A stretch of DNA of 8,773 bases. Origin: Pseudomonas sp. (GTDB lineage: Bacteria; Pseudomonadota; Gammaproteobacteria; Pseudomonadales; Pseudomonadaceae). Both the position numbers and the translations under genes were made by a program. Within the stretch, counting starts at the first letter, position 1, and the number at the start of each line of letters is the position of its first letter. Of the stretch, positions 1 to 5,732 are shown one piece after another. The stretch covers positions 1-8,773 of the forward strand of contig JARDZH010000045.1 of NCBI GenBank assembly GCA_029240955.1, read 5' to 3'. The notes beneath the pieces are model-generated. The model was given only the letters and a program-made list of their open reading frames with translations. It did not search any database and was not told the DNA's origin.

Positions 1-852
1 GTCTTTTTCGTGAACGTCCCACAGCGACGACCAGCAACCGACATCGCTCCAGCCGGCCGACAGCGGCACGACGCAAGCGCGCTGGGTTTTTTCCATCACA
101 GCGTAGTCGATGGAGTTGTCAGGGCAGCAGGCGAACGTCGCGGCGTCGATTTCGATAGCGTCGCCGTCATGCGTGCTGCGTTCGAGGGTCAGCATGCAGG
201 TGTCGTAGATGTCCGGATCGTGCTTCTTCAGTTCTTCCAGGAAGCGGCTGGCGCGGAACAGGAACATGCCGCTGTTCCAGTAGTAACCACCCGCTTCAAC
301 GAACTCGGCGGCACGCACTTCGTCCGGCTTCTCGACGAATTGCGAAACGCGGCTCACGCCTTCCGGCAGCAGCGCGTCAGCGGTGGACTTGATGTAACCA
401 TAACCGGTTTCCGGCTTGTTGGCCGGTACGCCGAACAGCACCATCTCGCCACGCTCGGCAGCGACGGTGGCCAGGGCCAGCGCGCGTTGCAGGGCCTTCT
501 GGTCTTCGATGACGTGGTCAGCCGGCATGACCAGCATCAGGCCGTCGTTACCGTCGTTGACCAGCTTCATCGCCGTCAGGGCAACGGCCGGTGCAGTGTT
601 GCGACCGAACGGTTCCATCAGGATGGCCTGGGTTTCAAGCTTCAGCGCCGCCAACTGCTCGTTGACGATGAAGCGGTGTTCCTTGTTGCAAACCACGATC
701 GGCTGCTGCATGCCGTCGAACACCAGGCGTTCGAGAGTCTGCTGGAAAAGGGTGTGTTCGCCGGTCAGCGCCAGGAACTGTTTAGGGAATTGCTTACGCG
801 AAAGCGGCCAGAGTCGTGAGCCGCTACCACCTGACAAGATTACTGGAATCAT
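1..852 (-). CDS. algA: Mannose-1-phosphate guanylyltransferase / mannose-6-phosphate isomerase AlgA (N-terminal part, 3' end beyond window)
   Basis: Cytoplasmic bifunctional enzyme that supplies GDP-mannose for alginate: it isomerises fructose-6-P to mannose-6-P and converts mannose-1-P plus GTP to GDP-mannose. The minus-strand frame is open from an ATG at 852 to the window edge, giving 284 codons that begin MIPVILSGGSGSRLWPLSRK. The nucleotidyltransferase signature GGSGSRLWPLSR is at residues 8-19, the sugar-nucleotide motif FVEKP at 172-176, and GWSDVGCWSSLW at 267-278. These place the visible part in the GMP domain. The family is usually about 480 residues, so the C-terminal cupin-type isomerase domain lies outside the window. 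A GGAG Shine-Dalgarno (860-863) sits 7 bases before the start. It is the last known gene of the alginate operon, 108 bases after algF. A PslB/WbpW-type paralogue has the same domain plan; the position next to algF decides for AlgA. Confidence 0.97.
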   Translation of the reverse strand, partial: MIPVILSGGSGSRLWPLSRKQFPKQFLALTGEHTLFQQTLERLVFDGMQQPIVVCNKEHRFIVNEQLAALKLETQAILMEPFGRNTAPAVALTAMKLVNDGNDGLMLVMPADHVIEDQKALQRALALATVAAERGEMVLFGVPANKPETGYGYIKSTADALLPEGVSRVSQFVEKPDEVRAAEFVEAGGYYWNSGMFLFRASRFLEELKKHDPDIYDTCMLTLERSTHDGDAIEIDAATFACCPDNSIDYAVMEKTQRACVVPLSAGWSDVGCWSSLWDVHEKD

Positions 853-924
853 TTTGTTACTCCGATAGCATTCAATTTGGGCTGTACGTCGTGTCTGTCG
901 TTTCTTTCTCTTTCTTGTCCCGCG

Positions 925-952
925 TCGGCCGGTCTGCGTACAGACCGACCGA
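925..952 (-). other. Hairpin in the algF-algA spacer
   Basis: The only notable structure in the 108-base spacer 853-960. CGGTCTG (930-936) and CAGACCG (941-947) form a perfect 7-bp stem around the tetraloop CGTA. After one C/A mismatch (929/948) four more pairs extend it (925-928 with 949-952). In the operon transcript it is followed by a purine-rich stretch (about 899-920, GACAAGAAAGAGAAAG on the mRNA strand), not by a U-run, so it does not look like an intrinsic terminator in either direction. It could be an mRNA-stability or processing element that sets algA level relative to algF. That role is inference. I saw no convincing promoter in the spacer. Confidence 0.6.
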
Positions 953-960
953 TTCAATCC

Positions 961-1629
961 TTAGCGCGTTTCAACCGGTGGCTTGACCCACACTGGCGAA
1001 AGGCTGGTGCCGCTGCCGGTGATGTAGAGCACGGCGGCTTCGCCGCGTTCCAGTGCCACAGGCTTCACGTCGGAAACTTTTTTGTCGCCGTCGAACAGCG
1101 CCAGGCTGACTTTGACCGGGTTGATTTCACGCTCGCCGGTGCCCTTGGCTGCTACGGTCTTCACCACCTCGGTCTTGCCATCGGCAGTCTTGAGGGTCAG
1201 CGACTTGTCGCTCAGGTTCTGTACGCGAACCAGGGACTTCTGCTTGTTGCGGAACGGAGGCTCTTCGACCAGCTGCGGCTTGCCGCTGGCGTTGTTCACC
1301 AGGGTGTAATAGTGGTCGCTCGCCAGTTTGACCGGCACGGTCTGGCTGCCCAGCTTGGCGGTGTAGTCGCCCTGCGGCATGAAGCTGAACGCGGTGCTGC
1401 CCAGTGGCGCGACTTCGTTCAGGTTGGTGTTGCCGACGCTGGCGCTGATTTCAGCGCTGGAAGCGTTGTAAACGCGCACGAAGGTCGAGCCTTTCGGAGC
1501 GGTCGGGCCGTACAGAGCCGAGTCACCTGCAAACGCTTGCAGGGACATCAGGCCCAGGCCAGCGGCCATGGCGCAGGTTTTGAACAGGCGGTTTTTAGCC
1601 AGACGATTTGGAGTTTTCTGTAAGGTCAT
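961..1629 (-). CDS. algF: Alginate O-acetylation accessory protein AlgF
   Basis: Periplasmic protein needed for O-acetylation of mannuronate residues, working with AlgI and AlgJ; no catalytic activity is assigned to the family. The 222-residue product is close to the roughly 216 residues usual for AlgF. An N-terminal signal peptide shows basic residues (KNRLFK), a hydrophobic run to residue 33, and likely cleavage at AFA/GD after residue 34. The mature protein begins GDSALYGPTAPKGSTFVRVY and is rich in beta-prone, Thr/Val/Ser segments, in keeping with two beta-sandwich domains (roughly 40-115 and 125-220). It has no Cys in the mature part. The start is supported by GAGAGGA (1637-1643) 7 bases upstream; this Shine-Dalgarno overlaps the algJ stop, and the genes are 12 bases apart. 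The next gene is algA after a longer spacer. Confidence 0.96.
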   Translation of the reverse strand: MTLQKTPNRLAKNRLFKTCAMAAGLGLMSLQAFAGDSALYGPTAPKGSTFVRVYNASSAEISASVGNTNLNEVAPLGSTAFSFMPQGDYTAKLGSQTVPVKLASDHYYTLVNNASGKPQLVEEPPFRNKQKSLVRVQNLSDKSLTLKTADGKTEVVKTVAAKGTGEREINPVKVSLALFDGDKKVSDVKPVALERGEAAVLYITGSGTSLSPVWVKPPVETR

Positions 1630-1636
1630 GAGTCAG

Positions 1637-1643
1637 TCCTCTC
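1637..1643 (-). promoter_or_regulatory. algF Shine-Dalgarno overlapping the algJ stop codon
   Basis: On the minus strand GAGAGGA lies 7 bases before the algF ATG, and its first two bases lie inside the algJ TGA (1644-1642). A ribosome finishing algJ would stand on this site, so algF translation is probably coupled to algJ. Confidence 0.75.
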
Positions 1644-2817
1644 AGTTTTGCGCCCGGTTGGGCGACTCGGATTGTTTGGCGTTTAGTGCCAGGTTTTCTT
1701 GGGTATCACGCGACTTCTTCAGCTCTGCGATCCATTGAGGATCGAACTCGCCAAGATCGTTGTGAGCGGGCAGATAACGTTCAGGGAATTCCCAGATCAC
1801 CACTTGCGGAGCGGAGTTCTTGAACGCATCGGTTTGCAGGTACTTGAGCATCGGCAGAATCGGGCCATGGCCGTCTTCGGCGTAGTTGACGACGTCGCTG
1901 CGCAGTGCCTGTTTCAGAGCACCCACGAAGTTCCAGTTAGGGTTGGCGCTGTAGCTGGTGCCGACCAGACCGACCGGTACGTCGCTGTCAGCAAACAGCG
2001 CGTCGTCGCCGGCGGGTGCGCCTTCAACCAGGTCGGTGCTGCGTTTCTGCAGTTCGTCGGGCTTGGGCAGCATGTTGCTGAACAGCGGGTCGAGCGGCAG
2101 GAACGTGGTCAGGTCGCCCTTGTACGGAGCGGTGTCCACGGCCTGAGTCACGAACTGCTCAGGCTCGCCTTCCAGCGGCGCCTTGGCGGCGATGGTCACG
2201 CCCAGTTGCTGCGCGGCCACTTCTGCACCCATCGGGGTCCAGTGGGTGTCGGTGCGCAGGAACACCTGACCTTGTTGCTTGGCCGCTTGCAGCGGTGCCA
2301 GCAGATCAGGCGCAACGATGCCGGCCTTGGCGACCTCGGCGTGGAATTGCTGGTACAGATCGACGTGCAGGCTGGCCGGCTTGTTGTCACCGATGTGCTC
2401 GGGATACAGGCGGGTCTTGGCCGGCACGATGGCCAGAACCAGTTTGCTGCCCTTGGCTTCCAGCGCATCACGTACACCGCGGATCAGCGCCAGGTTGTCG
2501 GCTTCGTTCTGCTCGCCATTGACGACTGCGTCGAACTCTTCGTCGGTGAACAGCCACTGGTCCTTGCCCAGCACAACACCCGGGCGGCCTTCGTTGAACA
2601 GCTTGTAATCCAGCGCTGCCCAGAGGTTGGTGCCCAGACGCTTGATCGGGAACTCGTCGTCGTAGTGCGTTTCCGCCGCCTTGGTCCACTTGCCGTCGAG
2701 CACGGTGGTCTCGGCGGAGGTGGAGAAGTTGGCGAAGCTGCGCAGCGACCAGATCCCGAGCACCAGCAACAGGCCCATGAAGATCGCGATGTAGAGGATT
2801 CGTAATGAACGGGTCAT
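1642..2817 (-). CDS. algJ: Alginate O-acetyltransferase AlgJ
   Basis: SGNH-hydrolase-like acetyltransferase anchored at the periplasmic face of the inner membrane. It is thought to pass acetyl groups from AlgI toward the polymer. Taking the ATG at 2817, the product has 391 residues, the same length as P. aeruginosa AlgJ. The N-terminus (MTRSLRILYIAIFMGLLLVL) is an uncleaved-looking signal anchor. Catalytic-type motifs are RTDTHWTPMG with D190 and H192, and GLVGTSYS with S288; these match the D190/H192/S288 triad known in P. aeruginosa by number as well as by context. An in-frame ATG at 2889 would add 24 residues (MPRFSNFRRR...), but these overlap the end of algI, have no anchor-like character and are not family-like. 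The chosen start has GAGGAG 6 bases upstream. It is homologous to AlgX in this window through the shared D-x-H-W-T-P and GTSxS motifs. Confidence 0.97.
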   Translation of the reverse strand: MTRSLRILYIAIFMGLLLVLGIWSLRSFANFSTSAETTVLDGKWTKAAETHYDDEFPIKRLGTNLWAALDYKLFNEGRPGVVLGKDQWLFTDEEFDAVVNGEQNEADNLALIRGVRDALEAKGSKLVLAIVPAKTRLYPEHIGDNKPASLHVDLYQQFHAEVAKAGIVAPDLLAPLQAAKQQGQVFLRTDTHWTPMGAEVAAQQLGVTIAAKAPLEGEPEQFVTQAVDTAPYKGDLTTFLPLDPLFSNMLPKPDELQKRSTDLVEGAPAGDDALFADSDVPVGLVGTSYSANPNWNFVGALKQALRSDVVNYAEDGHGPILPMLKYLQTDAFKNSAPQVVIWEFPERYLPAHNDLGEFDPQWIAELKKSRDTQENLALNAKQSESPNRAQN

Positions 2818-2823
2818 GTCAGT

Positions 2824-2829
2824 CTCCTC
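2824..2829 (-). promoter_or_regulatory. algJ Shine-Dalgarno overlapping the algI stop codon
   Basis: GAGGAG lies 6 bases before the ATG at 2817, and its first two bases are part of the algI TGA (2830-2828). It decides the algJ start over the in-frame upstream ATG at 2889, and suggests that AlgI and AlgJ, partners in acetylation, are translationally coupled. Confidence 0.8.
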
Positions 2830-4384
2830 AGAACTGGAAGTAAAGGAACGGCGAGAAGCTCTGCGCCGAAAGTTTGAGAATCGAGGCAATGAACAGCAGC
2901 AGGATCAGTGCGCGCATGGCGTAGCGGGACCAGTCGACAGTCCAGTAAGCCGGTTGCACTTGAGCCTCGGCGCCCACGGTGTAGCCAGGCAGATGCAGGC
3001 TGCCAGGGTTGTCGCCCGGTACCGCTTTGATGGTGCCTGGCTGCGCGGTCGCAGGACCGTCGGCCTTGGCGGACTTGCGGTCGTCGGCTTCGCGGTTCTG
3101 GTAGAAGTCGCGCAGGCCGAAGAAGGCCAGCGTGGCGTAGGCCAGGATCAGGGTTGCAACCTGCAGGCCGGTGAGGCTTGCGCGGTTGAGTTCCGACAGC
3201 TGCCAGTCGCCGAAGCTGAACATCGCGCCGTACATGCGAGTGGCGACGTGCATGTTCTCGGCCCGGAAGATCACCCACCCGGTGACAACGAGCAGGAAGG
3301 TGAAGGCCCAGCGGATCACGTTGAAGCTGTACGGCTTGGTGTTGATGCCGATCGCTTTTTCGATCGCCAGCCACATACCGTGCCATGCACCCCAGATGAT
3401 GTAGGTGACGTTGGCGCCGTGCCACAGACCGCCCAACAGCATGGTCAGGAACAGGTTGCGGTAGGTCGCGAACTTGCCGCCACGGTTGCCGCCCAGCGTG
3501 ATGTACAGGTAGTCACGCAGCCAGGTGGACAGGCTGATGTGCCAGCGACGCCAGAACTCGGTGATCGACTGACTGATGTAAGGCTGCTTGAAGTTTTCCA
3601 TGAAGCGGAAACCCATCATCAGACCCAGACCGATCGCCATGTCGCTGTAACCGGAGAAGTCGAAGTACAGCTGCGCGGTGTAGGCCAGTGCACCCAGCCA
3701 GGCATCGCCTGTCGTGGGGTTCTGCAGCGCGAAGCAGTGGTCGGCAACCACTGCCAGGGTGTCGGCGATGAACACTTTCTTGATGAAGCCCTGCATGAAG
3801 CGCGTGCAGCCTTCGGAGAACTTGTCCAGCGTGTGCGTGCGGTTGTTGAACTGGTCGGCCAGGTCACGGAAACGCAGCACGGGGCCGGCGATCAAGTGCG
3901 GGAAGATCGCGACGAATGCAGCGAAGTCGATCAGGTTGCGCGTGGCCGGTGTGTCGCCGCGATACACGTCGATGATGTAGCTGATCGACTCGAACACGTA
4001 GAACGAGATACCGATTGGCAACAGCACGTGCGTCAGGATGAACGGCTCCAGGCCCATGGAAGTCATGGCCGCGTTGATGCTGTCCACGCCGAAGTTGGCG
4101 TACTTGAAGTAGCCGAGGATGCACAGGTCGACCACCACGCCCAGCAGCAGCCAGCGCTGCGCGGGTTTGGTTCTGACCCCGGCCGCACCCACTCGCAGGC
4201 CGATCCAGTAGTTCCAGACGGTTACGCCAATGAACAGCGCCAGGAAGTCCACGCGCCACCAGGCATAAAAGATGTAACTGGCGATCAGCAGCAGCAGGTT
4301 GCGATAGCGTTGCCCGCTCAAGTAGTACAAGCCGAGGAAGATCGGCAGGAACAAGAACAGGAACACGTTGGATGAGAAAACCAT
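2828..4384 (-). CDS. algI: MBOAT-family alginate O-acetylation protein AlgI
   Basis: Polytopic inner-membrane protein of the MBOAT family. It is believed to take acetyl from a cytoplasmic donor and move it across the membrane to AlgJ/AlgX for mannuronate acetylation. The 518 residues fit the family (about 520). Hydrophobic segments run from the first residues (MVFSSNVFLFLFLPIFLGLY) through the whole length. The MBOAT core shows YFDFSGYSDMAIG (240-252), FWRRWHISLSTWLRDY (277-292) and GGLWHGAN (318-325). H322 in the last motif coincides with the essential His322 of P. aeruginosa AlgI; a second His sits in WGAWHGMW (H335). A hydrophilic, Ala/Pro/Gly-rich loop at about 428-487 separates the core from a last membrane segment (about 489-506). 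GGAGAG (4391-4396) sits 6 bases before the ATG. It follows algL after a 204-base spacer with REP DNA and a G/C hairpin, and is 10 bases before algJ. Confidence 0.97.
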   Translation of the reverse strand: MVFSSNVFLFLFLPIFLGLYYLSGQRYRNLLLLIASYIFYAWWRVDFLALFIGVTVWNYWIGLRVGAAGVRTKPAQRWLLLGVVVDLCILGYFKYANFGVDSINAAMTSMGLEPFILTHVLLPIGISFYVFESISYIIDVYRGDTPATRNLIDFAAFVAIFPHLIAGPVLRFRDLADQFNNRTHTLDKFSEGCTRFMQGFIKKVFIADTLAVVADHCFALQNPTTGDAWLGALAYTAQLYFDFSGYSDMAIGLGLMMGFRFMENFKQPYISQSITEFWRRWHISLSTWLRDYLYITLGGNRGGKFATYRNLFLTMLLGGLWHGANVTYIIWGAWHGMWLAIEKAIGINTKPYSFNVIRWAFTFLLVVTGWVIFRAENMHVATRMYGAMFSFGDWQLSELNRASLTGLQVATLILAYATLAFFGLRDFYQNREADDRKSAKADGPATAQPGTIKAVPGDNPGSLHLPGYTVGAEAQVQPAYWTVDWSRYAMRALILLLFIASILKLSAQSFSPFLYFQF

Positions 4385-4390
4385 CCTTAT

Positions 4391-4396
4391 CTCTCC
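4391..4396 (-). promoter_or_regulatory. algI Shine-Dalgarno
   Basis: GGAGAG, 6 bases upstream of the algI ATG at 4384. Unlike the neighbouring genes, algI is not close enough to the preceding stop (algL, 204 bases away) for simple coupling, so this site must recruit ribosomes independently. Confidence 0.7.
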
Positions 4397-4432
4397 GTAG
4401 GTCCAACATTCAAGGGCTCAAGGCCCCCCCAA

Positions 4433-4455
4433 ACCCCCCGTCAGAAACGGGGGGT
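4433..4455 (-). other. G/C-tract hairpin between algL and algI
   Basis: CCCCCCGT (4434-4441) and ACGGGGGG (4447-4454) form a perfect 8-bp stem around the 5-base loop 4442-4446; A4433/T4455 adds a ninth pair. A second C-run (4424-4430, seven C) lies just beyond it, separated by AAA, so the G6 tract can pair with either C tract. In the algL-to-algI direction the stem is followed by UUU and then seven G, which is too short a U-run for a good intrinsic terminator. It lies about 37 bases before the algI Shine-Dalgarno. A partial attenuator or RNA-stability role is possible and unproven. Confidence 0.55.
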
Positions 4456-4479
4456 GAATCACTTACATCCGGTCCCGTC

Positions 4480-4577
4480 CTTGTGGGAGGGAGCGAAGCT
4501 CGCGACGGCATTCGTACAGCCGATACAAAGGCTGCAGATGTACCGGCCTCATCGCGAGCTGCGCTCCCTCCTACAAG
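4480..4577. repeat. Inverted pair of REP sequences (REPIN-like element)
   Basis: Two 26-base arms, 4480-4505 and the reverse complement of 4552-4577, agree at 24 of 26 positions. Both carry GGAGGGAGCG followed by AAGCTCGCGA or CAGCTCGCGA, with an internal GAGC-GCTC palindrome. This is the usual form of Pseudomonas REP elements (GTGGGAG...GCTCGCGA type). The 46-base centre also folds (CAGCC 4517-4521 with GGCTG 4530-4534), so the whole 98 bases can form one long cruciform or RNA hairpin. Such doublets are known as REPINs and are moved in trans by RAYT transposases; no RAYT gene is in this window. It starts 11 bases after the algL stop and lies inside the operon, so it is transcribed. It may protect the upstream mRNA end or lower algI expression, as shown for intercistronic REPs in enteric bacteria. 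Confidence 0.88.
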
Positions 4578-4588
4578 AGCGCGGTGTA

Positions 4589-5722
4589 TCAAGAACCGTT
4601 TTTGTCGCCTTTCTCGTGCTCTGGGTCGTAGACCTTGGTCAGGTCACCGCCCAGGCGGAAGGTTTTGAACGGCTGCTTTTCATGCTTCTGTTCCAGCACA
4701 TCCGGGCTGCAGCTGTAGAGCGAGCAGTACGGTTCGAGCCAGGCGTACTTCGGATCTTTTTTCAGATCCTCCATGTCCTGTTTCTGGCCACCGCGCGAGG
4801 CAAAATCTTCAGGGTCCTTCACGCCCGCCAGCACCCGATCCGCCAGACGCTTGAGCGCTGCGTTGTTTTCCTGACGCAGATCGACACCGTTGGCCTGAGC
4901 GAAACTGGCGATCATCGCCAGCGGCGGCAATGCATAGTTGTGGTAGGCGAGGGCACGCTGACGACGCTTGATCTCGTTCGGCAGGAAGCCGTCCTTGTCC
5001 ACTTGATTGGCCGCAACCTTGAACTCCTTCACGGCCCAGTCGAACAAGTCCCGACGGTTGGTCGCGACAGCCGTTGCCATCACCGACCAGGCCGCCCAGT
5101 ACGAGTGGTTGTTCACTTTTTCCAGCGGCAGATTGCTCCAGTCGCTGACCACCTGTTCACCCAGCTTGCTGAACCAGGACTCGATGAGCTGCGCTTCCTG
5201 CTGACGGTTGGCCAGCGGCTGCGAGTCGGAGAACTTCAGGCGCAGATAGGAAGCCGCCATGCTGCCCAGCGCCCATTTGCGCATGGACTTGCCGGTGTGG
5301 TTGAAGTCGGTGGACTCCAGCGCATCGGCCTTGGCCCAGGTCGTGAGCATGTTCAACGCGCAATCGAGCTGTTCAGGACGGCCGTCGCGCATGTACTGCA
5401 TGACGACCTTGCTGATACCGCGCTCAAGCGTGGTGATGTCGTTGGTCGCTTCGCGGAACGCTTTTTCCGACTCTTCATTGAGCGTGGCGCGCGCCTTGTC
5501 CGAGCCTTCGTACTTGCTGCGAAACACCAGTTTGTCGGTGTAAGGCTTGGGCACGGCTTCGCACTTGAAGTCATGATCGCCGGTCTTCACTTTCTCGATC
5601 GGCGCGTCATAACCCTTGGGCGGGACCAGTGTCGCGGCTGCGGATGCGCCTGTGGCCCAGGCCATCGACGACAGGATTGCCATCGACAGCAGGGTAGGGC
5701 GGATCAGTTTCGGAGTCTGCAT
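4589..5722 (-). CDS. algL: Poly(beta-D-mannuronate) lyase (alginate lyase) AlgL
   Basis: Periplasmic PL5-family lyase that cleaves alginate by beta-elimination. In producers it clears polymer that misses export and is thought to be part of the trans-envelope complex. The 377-residue precursor is slightly longer than P. aeruginosa AlgL (367). A signal peptide ends at about residue 28 ([13 protein letters not shown]). Family motifs are FRSKYEGSD (67-75, with K70), [16 protein letters not shown] (139-154), [12 protein letters not shown] (201-212, with N205 and H206) and [17 protein letters not shown] (251-267, with R253 and Y260). K70, H206, R253 and Y260 all fall four places after the catalytic-site K66, H202, R249 and Y256 of the P. 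aeruginosa enzyme, so the site appears intact. The C-terminus is a charged tail ([12 protein letters not shown]). GAGGTG (5727-5732) supports the ATG at 5722; the gene lies 8 bases after algX. A 204-base REP-containing spacer follows. Confidence 0.97.
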   Translation of the reverse strand: MQTPKLIRPTLLSMAILSSMAWATGASAAATLVPPKGYDAPIEKVKTGDHDFKCEAVPKPYTDKLVFRSKYEGSDKARATLNEESEKAFREATNDITTLERGISKVVMQYMRDGRPEQLDCALNMLTTWAKADALESTDFNHTGKSMRKWALGSMAASYLRLKFSDSQPLANRQQEAQLIESWFSKLGEQVVSDWSNLPLEKVNNHSYWAAWSVMATAVATNRRDLFDWAVKEFKVAANQVDKDGFLPNEIKRRQRALAYHNYALPPLAMIASFAQANGVDLRQENNAALKRLADRVLAGVKDPEDFASRGGQKQDMEDLKKDPKYAWLEPYCSLYSCSPDVLEQKHEKQPFKTFRLGGDLTKVYDPEHEKGDKNGS

Positions 5723-5726
5723 CGGT

Positions 5727-5732
5727 CACCTC
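5727..5732 (-). promoter_or_regulatory. algL Shine-Dalgarno overlapping the algX stop codon
   Basis: GAGGTG begins inside the algX TGA (5733-5731) and ends 4 bases before the algL ATG at 5722. The layout mirrors the algI-algJ and algJ-algF junctions and suggests coupled translation of algX and algL. Confidence 0.72.

Noticed and set aside
10..819. A 269-codon plus-strand frame opposite algA, and a similar 248-codon one at 877-1623 opposite algF
   Set aside because: The opposite strand encodes AlgA and AlgF with clear motifs or signal peptide. The plus-strand products are His/Arg/Gln-rich shadows.
925..952. Considered as an intrinsic terminator ending the operon before algA
   Set aside because: No U-run follows the stem in either direction, and algA belongs to the same operon in all known Pseudomonas alginate clusters.
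2816..4375. A 519-codon open frame on the plus strand opposite almost the whole of algI
   Set aside because: The translation is His/Gln/Val/Glu-rich with no membrane, motif or family character. Long antisense frames are expected opposite GC-rich Pseudomonas genes because of third-position bias. The minus strand encodes a clear MBOAT protein.
4410..4592. A 60-codon minus-strand frame in the algL-algI spacer
   Set aside because: It consists of translated REP arms and the G/C hairpin, with no Shine-Dalgarno of note and low-complexity Ser/Pro/Gly content; not a credible small gene.
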